DNA of 5,153 nucleotides, taken from the NCBI GenBank assembly GCA_003135255.1, contig PLAX01000136.1, positions 2,542 through 7,694 of the forward strand, in the 5' to 3' direction. The position numbers and the translations under genes are program-made. This document shows positions 1-5,153 of the stretch, in pieces (the first letter of the stretch is position 1; every line of letters begins with the position of its first letter). The notes beneath the pieces are model-generated. The model was not told the DNA's origin. It saw only the letters and a program-made list of their open reading frames with translations, and did no database searches. This DNA is from Candidatus Dormiibacterota bacterium. GTDB lineage: Bacteria > Chloroflexota > Dormibacteria > Aeolococcales > Aeolococcaceae.

Positions 1-225
1 CCGGACACCAACGGCGCACGACACCACGGCGGCGCGCCCCATCCGGGCGACCCACCCGGTGGGTGGAGACCGCTTCCCGAGCCGGCACTCGCCTCGCCGC
101 AGCGCCCCGCGCCGCACCGCACCGTCGGCCGTCTGGCGGCGCTCGGCCCCGACCCGGCGAGCGAAACGGCGGCCCGGCCGGCTCCGACACCTCCCCGCAC
201 CGCGCAGGATTTTTCCACCGAACGG
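1..225 (+). other. Possible in-frame Pro/Ala-rich N-terminal extension of the ATPase gene, or its upstream region
   Basis: The frame of the downstream ATPase is open from base 1 with no stop codon, and no ATG, GTG or TTG occurs in it before 226. Read in that frame it gives about 75 residues rich in Pro, Ala, Gly, Arg and His, with few acidic residues and no Lys. EspI-type actinobacterial ATPases carry a long Pro-rich disordered N-terminus before the ATPase, so the true start may lie left of the window. Against this, 16 of 75 codons end in A/T, compared with 1 of the 80 codons at 241-480, and base composition is nearly even over the three codon positions. However, the Pro/Thr-rich start of the lipoprotein gene in this window is similarly relaxed (13 of its first 60 codons), so codon use does not settle the matter. 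I see no good promoter or Shine-Dalgarno here. Confidence 0.45.
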
Positions 226-1128
226 GTGCGGGGGCCGATGAAGGTCAAGCCGGCCACGCGGGGCATGCGCCAGGCGGTCCGTTCCCTCTCGTTCGGGGTG
301 ATCAAGCCCGGCCCGGGCCGGTCCGAGCGGCGCGAGCGCGAGCTGGTCGTCACCGCGACCACGCCGATCGCGACCTGCCGCCGGGTGGCCATCGTCTCGC
401 GGAAGGGCGGGATCGGGAAGACCACGACCACCCTGATGCTGGGCCACACCTTCGCCCTCTGCCGGGGGGACCGGGTGGTCGCCCTCGACGCCAACCCGGA
501 CGCCGGGTCGCTCGCCTACCGCGTCCATCGCGAGACCGAGGCAACGGTGACCCAGCTGCTCCGCGCCTCGGAGCGTCTCCGCCGCTACAGCGACATGCGC
601 AGCTTCACGAACCAGGCATCGACGCGGCTCGAGGTGCTCGCCTCCGACGACGACCCCACCATCAGCGTCGCCCTCGGCGAGCCCGAGTACCGCCAGGTGC
701 TGCACGTGCTGGAGCACCACTACAACCTGATCCTGATGGACACGGGCACGGGGATCCTCGACTCGGCCACGCAGGGCATCCTCCGGATGGCCGACCAGAT
801 CGTGGTGTGCGCCGCCCCCGGCATCGACGCCTCGCGGGCCTCGAGCCTGACCCTCGACTGGCTCGATGAGCACGGCTACCACGACCTCGTCTCCGACGCC
901 GTGGTGGTCATCAACCAGGTCCGCGGCAACGGCGGCCGGGAGATGAAGCAGGTGGTCGACCACTTCGCCAAGCGCTGCCGGGCGGTGGTCAAGGTGCCCT
1001 GGGACGCCCACCTGGCCGAGGGGCTCGAGGTGGATGTCGACGACCTGCGCCCGCAGACCCGCACCGCCTACCTCAACTTGGTCGCGGCCGTGGCCCGGAG
1101 CTTCTCACTCCCCTCCCGCCACCACTGA
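226..1128 (+). CDS. MinD/ParA-family P-loop ATPase, EspI-like (type VII secretion-associated type)
   Basis: This is a cytoplasmic deviant-Walker ATPase of the MinD/ParA (SIMIBI) class. Counting from the GTG at 226, the deviant Walker A motif KGGIGKTT covers residues 60-67, with signature Lys60 and catalytic-loop Lys65. The A' motif DANPD is at 88-92, and the Walker B strand LILMDTG is at 168-174 with Asp172. A block at about 6-42 (KVKPATRG...SFGVIKPGP...RRERELV) precedes the ATPase, and a PWD motif lies near the C-terminus at 258-260. From memory, both flanks recur in mycobacterial EspI-type proteins, whose ATPase module follows a Pro-rich region. Such proteins occur in or near ESX clusters, but no ESX gene and no ParB is visible here, so the role (positioning, secretion regulation or other) is unknown. 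The start is uncertain: GTG 226 and ATG 238 both lack a good Shine-Dalgarno, and the frame stays open to the left edge. The methyltransferase gene follows after 14 nt. The family call is firm; the start is not. Confidence 0.88.
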   Translation: MRGPMKVKPATRGMRQAVRSLSFGVIKPGPGRSERRERELVVTATTPIATCRRVAIVSRKGGIGKTTTTLMLGHTFALCRGDRVVALDANPDAGSLAYRVHRETEATVTQLLRASERLRRYSDMRSFTNQASTRLEVLASDDDPTISVALGEPEYRQVLHVLEHHYNLILMDTGTGILDSATQGILRMADQIVVCAAPGIDASRASSLTLDWLDEHGYHDLVSDAVVVINQVRGNGGREMKQVVDHFAKRCRAVVKVPWDAHLAEGLEVDVDDLRPQTRTAYLNLVAAVARSFSLPSRHH

Positions 1129-1142
1129 TCCTCGCGGGCCCG

Positions 1143-1778
1143 ATGGCGGATCGCCACCCCCCCACCGAGCACTACTTCAGCGCTGAACCGGCGGTCGCGA
1201 CGCGCCCGCGCAACGTGACCGTCCGCCTCCCAGACCAGAGCATCGAGCTGCGGACCGATCGGGGCGTCTTCAGCCTCGCCGGGCTCGACCCGGGCACCGC
1301 GGTCCTCCTCCAGGGCGTCCCCGCGCCGCCCGCGGGCGCCACGCTCCTGGATCTCGGCTGCGGGCACGGCGTGGTCGCGATCGCGATGGCCCGCCGAGCC
1401 CCCCAGGCCCGTGTGATCGCGGTTGACGTGAACAACCGGGCCCTGGAGCTGACCCGCGCCAATGCGACCGCGAACGGGGCCGAGAGGATCGAGGTGTGCC
1501 GGCCTGACGAGGTGGACCCGGACCTCCGGTTCGATGCGATCTACACCAACCCGCCCATCCGCGTCGGCAGGCAGCAGCTCCTGGAGCTCCTCACCACCTG
1601 GCTCGGCCGCCTCGAGCCCGGCGGCCACGCCTACCTGGTGGTGCAGCGCCACCTGGGGGCGGATTCGCTCGCGGAGCGGCTGCGGAGCCAGGGGTACGAG
1701 GTCCTCCGGATGGGGTCCAAGCGGGGCTACCGCCTCCTCGACGTGCGCGACGCCAGTCCCGCATCGCATGATGGCTGA
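1143..1778 (+). CDS. Class I SAM-dependent methyltransferase, RsmC/COG2813-like, single domain
   Basis: This 211-residue protein is predicted to transfer a methyl group from S-adenosylmethionine, probably to a guanine in RNA. It opens with EHYFSAEP (9-16), typical of this family. SAM-binding motif I, LLDLGCGHGV, is at 68-77; the acidic residue after strand 2 is Asp95 (VIAVDVN); the catalytic-type motif IV, NPPIR, is at 136-140. A conserved-looking segment VVQRHLGADSL follows at 166-176. E. coli RsmC, which methylates 16S rRNA G1207, is about 340 residues with two tandem methyltransferase-like domains. This protein matches only the catalytic C-terminal half, as do many actinobacterial homologues, so target identity is inferred and no gene symbol is given. 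The ATG at 1143 is 14 nt after the ATPase stop and has no clear Shine-Dalgarno; lgt starts 2 nt after its stop, suggesting translational coupling. Confidence 0.9.
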   Translation: MADRHPPTEHYFSAEPAVATRPRNVTVRLPDQSIELRTDRGVFSLAGLDPGTAVLLQGVPAPPAGATLLDLGCGHGVVAIAMARRAPQARVIAVDVNNRALELTRANATANGAERIEVCRPDEVDPDLRFDAIYTNPPIRVGRQQLLELLTTWLGRLEPGGHAYLVVQRHLGADSLAERLRSQGYEVLRMGSKRGYRLLDVRDASPASHDG

Positions 1779-1780
1779 CC

Positions 1781-2689
1781 ATGCTCGCGACCATCACCAT
1801 CAGCATCGACCCGATCGCCTTCAGGATCGGCTCCCTGGCTGTCCACTGGTACGGGATCATGTACGTGGTGGCCTTCGTGGCCGCCTACTACCTGGGAGCC
1901 CGTCCCCACGCCGTCTCCCGGGGCATCAGCCTGGACTACCTGGAGCGGCTGACCGGCTGGACCATCCTCTTCGGCCTGATCGGCGCCCGGCTCTACTACG
2001 ACGTCCAGAACCTCGACCTGATGCACAGCGTGGTCGACGTGTTCGCGGTGTGGAACGGGGGGATGGCCTTCTACGGCGCGATCATCGGGGGCCTCGCGAC
2101 CCTGGTCATCCTCGGCCGGCGATGGAAGCTGCCGATCTGGGTCCTCCTGGATGCGGGCGCCTTCTTCGCCGTGGTGGGCCAGCCGATCGGCCGCATCGGC
2201 AACATCATCAACGGCGACATCCTTGGCGGTCAGAGCAACCTACCCTGGGCGACCGCCTACACCAACCCTGACGCCATCCTCCAGGCCGGGTACCGGCTCG
2301 GCGTCGCCTACCAGCCCGCCGCCGCGTACGAGGCGCTCGGGACGCTGGTCATCCTCCTCATCCTGCTCGGGGTGCGCCGGCGCGGCGTGCGACCGGGCGT
2401 GGTCATCCTCAGCTACGTGGGGCTCTACTCGGTGAGCCAGCTCCTCCTCGACTTCCTCCGTCAGACCGAGCCGGTCATCGCCTTCGGCCTCAAGGAGCTG
2501 CAGCTGACGGCCATCGCGACCCTGGTCCTCGTCATGCCGCTGCTCGTGATCATCTGGCGCCGCACCGAGGGTCGCTCGGGGCGCGCTCCGGAGCCGCTGC
2601 TGGACGGGGCCTCCTCCGATGCGGAGCCGGAGTCCCCGGCTGAAGTCTCCCCTTCCGACGCGGAAGCGGAGCCGGTCACCCCCGACTGA
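1781..2689 (+). CDS. lgt: Phosphatidylglycerol--prolipoprotein diacylglyceryl transferase
   Basis: Lgt is the membrane enzyme that moves diacylglycerol from phosphatidylglycerol to the lipobox cysteine of prolipoproteins, the first step of lipoprotein maturation. About seven hydrophobic segments are visible, near residues 15-40, 57-75, 93-113, 118-135, 178-198, 206-224 and 238-259. Family marks are VHWYGIMY (21-28), WNGGMAFYGAIIGG (91-104), the signature GRIGNIINGDILGG (137-150) and YQPAAAYE (177-184). Against E. coli Lgt, Arg143 and Asn146 appear as Arg138 and Asn141. His103 is Tyr98, which is common outside Proteobacteria; Glu151 is Asp146; and Arg239/Glu243 align by eye with Gln220/Asp224. 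After the last membrane segment there is a roughly 40-residue Pro/Glu/Asp/Ser-rich tail (262-302), probably disordered. ATG 1781 is 2 nt after the methyltransferase stop. The identification is secure; the substitutions deserve a proper alignment. Confidence 0.95.
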   Translation: MLATITISIDPIAFRIGSLAVHWYGIMYVVAFVAAYYLGARPHAVSRGISLDYLERLTGWTILFGLIGARLYYDVQNLDLMHSVVDVFAVWNGGMAFYGAIIGGLATLVILGRRWKLPIWVLLDAGAFFAVVGQPIGRIGNIINGDILGGQSNLPWATAYTNPDAILQAGYRLGVAYQPAAAYEALGTLVILLILLGVRRRGVRPGVVILSYVGLYSVSQLLLDFLRQTEPVIAFGLKELQLTAIATLVLVMPLLVIIWRRTEGRSGRAPEPLLDGASSDAEPESPAEVSPSDAEAEPVTPD

Positions 2690-2693
2690 GGGA
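2688..2693 (+). promoter_or_regulatory. Shine-Dalgarno site for the lipoprotein gene
   Basis: GAGGGA lies 8 nt before the GTG at 2702 and overlaps the last two bases of the lgt stop codon. It is the clearest ribosome binding site in the window and supports the GTG start as well as close coupling to lgt. Confidence 0.6.
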
Positions 2694-2701
2694 CACCGCG
2701 G

Positions 2702-3862
2702 GTGAATACCCGTCCCGCCATCTCAGGCCCCCAGCCCCGACGGACGTGCCGTCACCGCCTCCGCGCCGTCGCGGCGTCCCTCCTCTGCGCTCTCGCGGCG
2801 GCGGCCTGTGGCACCAGCAGCGCCGGCTCGCCGTCGCCCACAGCAACTGCCAGACCGACCGCCACCCCGGGTGCCGCAGCCTCCGCCGTGGAGGCCCGCC
2901 TCCTCGTCCAGCAGGGCCTCGGCATCGGGCTCGCCTCCAACGTGGTTCAGAGCCAGGTGACGGTGCTGTCGGCCGCGCTGCTCGGCTCGACCTCATGCAG
3001 CGCCCTCGATGCGGGGACGGGGTCGTCGAAGGTGCTGCAGAAATCCATCACAGGTAGCGTCACCACCGTGAGCGTCGACGTGTACTACGACGGCAGCTGC
3101 GCGCAACCGTACATCGAGGCCGCGGCGCAGCTCACCGCCGCCGAGGCGACCAGCACCATCTCGATCACCGAGACGGCCACCTATCTCGGACCGGGCGGCG
3201 CCACCCTCGGAGCCCTCCATCTCAGCGAGAGCGTGATCCTCGCCGGGCTTTCCACTGCAATCGAGACCACGACCGTGGACGGCACGGGCACGTTCAATGC
3301 ACAGGACGGCGCGCCGGCGGTGAGCCTCGGTCTCGAGTGCGTCATCCCCGCCAGCAGCGATCAGATCGCGCCGTTCGTCTGCGGCGGCGCCGTCGCCCAG
3401 CCCTTCCCGGCGATCGGGCTGTCCCTCGCCTCGGTCGCCCCGCTCACCATCACCCTGACCCCGATCGCCGGCGGCGGCGAAGACGACTACAGCGTCGCCT
3501 TCACGGGCACGCAATCGACCTCCGAGAAAGGTGCGCTCGGCGCCCTGTCGATCACCACCCCAACGCCGACCACCTTCGCCATCGGCGGGAGCGGAACCGC
3601 AATGCCGGACAATGCGACATCCGGTCATGCGGCGCTCTTCGCCCTCTTCTCACCGACGCCGACGGGGTGGACGGTCACTGATTCGACCGATGGGACCGTC
3701 TGCTCCCTCACCATGGGGAGCAGCTCGCAGGTCACCGGCACCGTGAAGACGGCGGCGGGGGCATCGCTCGCGAATCTCACCCTCGACCCGTCCGGCAGCG
3801 GGACCATCACCTACGCCGGCGGGAGCACCGCGCCGATCACGAACTGGACGCTGGGCGGCTGA
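2702..3862 (+). CDS. Probable secreted lipoprotein of unknown function, Ser/Thr/Ala-rich
   Basis: I do not recognise this 386-residue protein. The N-terminus looks like a lipoprotein signal peptide: a basic n-region with RRTCRHRLR (13-21), a hydrophobic stretch AVAASLLCALAAAA (22-35) and Cys36. The lipobox Ala-Ala-Ala-Cys is acceptable but weak, because position -3 is usually Leu. A Pro/Thr/Ser/Ala-rich linker (38-60) follows, as expected for a tether, then a Thr/Ser/Gly/Ala-rich region with alternating hydrophobic residues that suggests beta structure. Five cysteines (99, 133, 213, 227, 334) lie in the exported part and could form disulfides. The C-terminus carries a GSGTITYAGGSTAPITNW segment (365-382), a pattern I believe recurs at the ends of other uncharacterised exported proteins. 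GTG 2702 has a Shine-Dalgarno 8 nt upstream and is 12 nt after lgt, the enzyme that would lipidate it. Codon ends are relaxed over the first 60 codons (13 end in A/T). Confidence 0.85.
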   Translation: MNTRPAISGPQPRRTCRHRLRAVAASLLCALAAAACGTSSAGSPSPTATARPTATPGAAASAVEARLLVQQGLGIGLASNVVQSQVTVLSAALLGSTSCSALDAGTGSSKVLQKSITGSVTTVSVDVYYDGSCAQPYIEAAAQLTAAEATSTISITETATYLGPGGATLGALHLSESVILAGLSTAIETTTVDGTGTFNAQDGAPAVSLGLECVIPASSDQIAPFVCGGAVAQPFPAIGLSLASVAPLTITLTPIAGGGEDDYSVAFTGTQSTSEKGALGALSITTPTPTTFAIGGSGTAMPDNATSGHAALFALFSPTPTGWTVTDSTDGTVCSLTMGSSSQVTGTVKTAAGASLANLTLDPSGSGTITYAGGSTAPITNWTLGG

Positions 3863-3870
3863 CCCCCGCC

Positions 3871-3876
3871 TATACT
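3871..3876 (+). promoter_or_regulatory. Candidate -10 box (TATACT) for a leaderless yggT transcript
   Basis: TATACT matches the consensus TATAAT at five of six positions, and an AT-rich hexamer stands out in this GC-rich setting. It ends 7 nt before the GTG of yggT, which is the usual distance from a -10 box to the transcription start, so the mRNA could begin at or one base before the GTG. No Shine-Dalgarno precedes that GTG, which agrees with leaderless translation. No good -35 box is seen: the best match, TGGACG at 3845-3850, leaves a spacer of 20 nt. The box lies in the 21-nt gap after the lipoprotein stop. Confidence 0.5.
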
Positions 3877-3883
3877 CGGGCCC

Positions 3884-4456
3884 GTGCTGGCCAGCGACAT
3901 CCTTCAGGTTCTCGGGATCGTCTTTGAGGTCCTGACCTTCGTCGTCCTGATCCGGGTGCTGCTCTCATGGCTCCCCGGGGTCAACCCGTTCCATCCCCTG
4001 GTGCGGCTGATCCGGGCCATCGCCGACCCCATCCTGGCCCCGTTCCGCGGCCTGCTGCCGACCTTCGGCGGGATGCTCGACATCTCCCCGGTGCTCGCCA
4101 TCATCGTCCTCGAGGTGGCGGCCGAGATCTGCTTCTCCCTCTCCGCGGACGTCTTCGGCGGAGTGTCGGTCGGGGTCATCGTGGTGGGGGCGGTCGAGCA
4201 GCTCGTGCTCACCCTGATCATCCTGGTCGCCGTCCTCGTCCTGCTGCGCTTCCTCCTCTCCCTTTTCCACGCGGATCCCTGGCACCCGCTGACGCGGGGC
4301 ATCAAGACGATGGCCAAGCCTTTCGTCCAGCCCTTTGACGGCATCATCGCCAGCCACTCGTCGATCGACGTCGAGGCCCTGGTCGCCTGCGTCGCCTACA
4401 TCGTGGTCTTCCTGATCGCCAAGTTCGCACTCGACTGGCTGGCCGGCCTGGTCTGA
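3884..4456 (+). CDS. yggT: YggT family membrane protein with two YGGT repeats
   Basis: This is a 190-residue integral membrane protein with two copies of the YGGT unit. Copy one has RVLLSWLPGVNPFHPLVRLI (24-43) followed by DPILAPFRGLLP (48-59). Copy two has RFLLSLFHADPWHPLTRGI (122-140) followed by KPFVQPFDGII (145-155). Each copy is flanked by hydrophobic segments, near 5-30, 68-88, 95-128 and 165-187, giving four probable membrane spans. Many Gram-positive and chloroplast relatives (YlmG) have one copy of about 90 residues beside sepF and division genes; proteobacterial YggT has two copies, as here. Reported roles include cell division or nucleoid distribution and osmotic-stress tolerance, and the molecular activity is not settled. 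No sepF or ylm gene is nearby. The GTG start has no Shine-Dalgarno and sits just after a TATACT box, suggesting its own leaderless transcript. The gene ends 22 nt from the convergent dnaE stop. Confidence 0.93.
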   Translation: MLASDILQVLGIVFEVLTFVVLIRVLLSWLPGVNPFHPLVRLIRAIADPILAPFRGLLPTFGGMLDISPVLAIIVLEVAAEICFSLSADVFGGVSVGVIVVGAVEQLVLTLIILVAVLVLLRFLLSLFHADPWHPLTRGIKTMAKPFVQPFDGIIASHSSIDVEALVACVAYIVVFLIAKFALDWLAGLV

Positions 4457-4463
4457 CCCGGCC
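4441..4463. terminator. Weak candidate hairpin between convergent yggT and dnaE
   Basis: GGCCGG (4441-4446) can pair with CCGGCC (4458-4463) around an 11-nt loop, and the structure spans the yggT stop codon. The right arm is part of the perfect palindrome CCCGGCCGGG (4457-4466), and a second palindrome CCTGCAGG follows at 4468-4475. The only sequence between the two genes is 22 nt, so a terminator for either strand would have to be here or inside a gene. There is no U-tract on either strand, so this is not a standard intrinsic terminator. GC-rich palindromes also arise often by chance at this base composition. Confidence 0.22.
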
Positions 4464-4478
4464 GGGGCCTGCAGGACC

Positions 4479-5153
4479 TCAGCGGCGGCGGGCGTTCTCC
4501 CGTTCGGGAGCCCGCTGGCGCTCCACCTCCACCCGGTAGGCGGAATCGCCGAGCAGCGATTCTACGGCCCGCTCCAGGGCCGGTCCCGGCTCCACCGACC
4601 ACTCGGCGCCGAGGACGATCTCGTCCACCGACCGTGATCCCTGCACCTGGATGATCACCGGCGCATCGCCGCGGTGGCGGGAGAGGATGGCACGGAGCGG
4701 GGGGAGGAGGTGCTGCTGTCCGGCGGAGAGCCGCAGGCGCACCCGGCTGTTGCGGCGCCAGGCGGCGAGGCGGACGTCCTCCAGACCGTACACCTGCTCC
4801 GCGATGACGCTCACCTGCTCGGAGTCCGCATGCTCGTCCTCGTCGGCGACGGCGGCGCCGTTCTGGGCGGGGGCGGGGGCGGCAGCCCGCCCGTTGCGAC
4901 CGGCCTGCACGCGCCCCCGGACCACGATCACCTGGTCGGGACGGAGCAGCTCGGCGCACTCCTCGAAGGTGCGGGCAAAGACGACCACCTCACAGGTGCC
5001 CGAGAGGTCCTCCAGGGTCACGAAGGCCATCCGCTGCCCGGTGGTGCTGCGCCGGGGGATGAAGGCCCGGAGATCGCGGATCGCCCCTCCGATCTGGACG
5101 TAGACACCGTCGAGATGGGCGCCCAGCTCCCCGATGCCGGTGTCGACGCGCTC
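4479..5153 (-). CDS. dnaE: DNA polymerase III alpha subunit, C-terminal part (5' end beyond the window)
   Basis: This is the end of the replicative polymerase catalytic subunit; the polymerase domains lie beyond the right edge. The frame is open from 5153, giving 224 residues before the TGA at 4481-4479. The ATG at 5030 is internal, since the 41 codons upstream of it already encode family sequence. The OB-fold nucleic-acid-binding domain begins near VYVQIGGAIRDLRAF (17-31 of the visible part) and runs through QRMAFVTLEDLSGTCEVVVF (40-59) and VIVVRGRV (75-82). A low-complexity Ala/Pro then acidic insert (about 83-112) follows. The C-terminal segment RGDAPVIIQVQG (161-172), GAEWSVEPGPALERAVESLL (182-201) is typical of DnaE1 and leads to a short Arg/Glu-rich tail. 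The presence of this segment argues against the shorter DnaE2. The gene is convergent with yggT across 22 nt. Confidence 0.92.
   Translation of the reverse strand, partial: ERVDTGIGELGAHLDGVYVQIGGAIRDLRAFIPRRSTTGQRMAFVTLEDLSGTCEVVVFARTFEECAELLRPDQVIVVRGRVQAGRNGRAAAPAPAQNGAAVADEDEHADSEQVSVIAEQVYGLEDVRLAAWRRNSRVRLRLSAGQQHLLPPLRAILSRHRGDAPVIIQVQGSRSVDEIVLGAEWSVEPGPALERAVESLLGDSAYRVEVERQRAPERENARRR

Noticed and set aside
63..869. 268-residue plus-strand reading frame overlapping the ATPase gene
   Set aside because: Its product is Arg/Pro/Gly/His-rich with no family motifs, and it lies out of frame over the clear P-loop ATPase. Long open frames are expected at this GC content.
226..1128. A ParABS plasmid or chromosome partition locus
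   Set aside because: No parB and no parS-like palindrome is seen next to the ATPase, and its flanking blocks fit the EspI-type family better.
1068..1769. 233-residue minus-strand reading frame opposite the methyltransferase
   Set aside because: It mirrors the methyltransferase almost exactly, has no recognisable motif, and the plus-strand gene has all class I methyltransferase motifs.
1143..1778. Naming the methyltransferase rsmC
   Set aside because: It has only one of the two RsmC domains, and its RNA target cannot be read from the sequence.
1462..2271. 269-residue plus-strand reading frame bridging the methyltransferase and lgt
   Set aside because: It is out of frame with both conserved genes, and its Arg/Ser/Pro/His-rich composition indicates a shadow.
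2580..2690. Acidic Ser/Glu/Pro-rich repeats at the lgt 3' end as a DNA repeat array
   Set aside because: The residues recur loosely (SDAEPE, SPSDAEAEP), but the DNA has no regular unit. It reads as a disordered tail.
2993..3628. 211-residue minus-strand reading frame opposite the lipoprotein gene
   Set aside because: The product is Gly/Arg/Glu/Asp-rich without motifs. The plus-strand gene has a signal peptide and a ribosome binding site.
4396..4959. 187-residue minus-strand reading frame overlapping dnaE and the end of yggT
   Set aside because: It is a frame-shifted reading of dnaE with Arg/Pro/Ala-rich content; the dnaE frame carries the OB-fold sequence.
5028..5030. ATG as the start of a short stand-alone OB-fold protein
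   Set aside because: The 41 codons upstream are open and encode the first OB-fold strand of DnaE, so this Met is internal.

Overview
This is a GC-rich window (roughly 70% GC, and close to 79% in the first 225 bases) with tightly packed genes, mostly G/C-ending codons and GTG starts. The gene set (an EspI-like MinD/ParA ATPase, a single-domain RsmC-like methyltransferase, an Lgt of the Gram-positive type, a two-repeat YggT protein and DnaE) suggests a high-GC Terrabacteria-type bacterium. Actinomycetota, or a related soil lineage such as Dormibacterota or Chloroflexota, would fit. That placement comes from protein character only and is not certain.

Layout: five complete or near-complete genes lie on the plus strand and one partial gene on the minus strand. 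Bases 1-225 have no confirmed gene, but they are in frame with the first gene and may encode its Pro/Ala-rich N-terminus. Next come a MinD/ParA-type ATPase (226-1128), a class I SAM methyltransferase (1143-1778), prolipoprotein diacylglyceryl transferase lgt (1781-2689), an unrecognised Ser/Thr/Ala-rich probable lipoprotein (2702-3862) and a tandem YggT membrane protein (3884-4456). Converging on these from the right, and cut by the window edge, is the 3' end of dnaE, encoding the OB-fold and C-terminal part of the DNA polymerase III alpha subunit (4479-5153).

How they fit together: the gaps between the first four genes are 14, 2 and 12 nt, so they could be one transcript. Lgt attaches diacylglycerol to the lipobox cysteine of prolipoproteins, and the next gene encodes a protein with a signal peptide ending in Ala-Ala-Ala-Cys, so the enzyme and a likely substrate are neighbours. 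The yggT gene has its own TATACT box placed so that transcription could start at, or one base before, its GTG. It may therefore be a separate, leaderless transcription unit.

Most of the window is ordinary housekeeping. I did not find a clearly new system. The points most worth a second look are the unresolved N-terminus of the ATPase, the lgt-lipoprotein pair, Lgt active-site substitutions, the leaderless-type promoter and a low-complexity insert in the DnaE OB domain. No RNA gene, CRISPR array, insertion sequence, attachment site or origin was seen.
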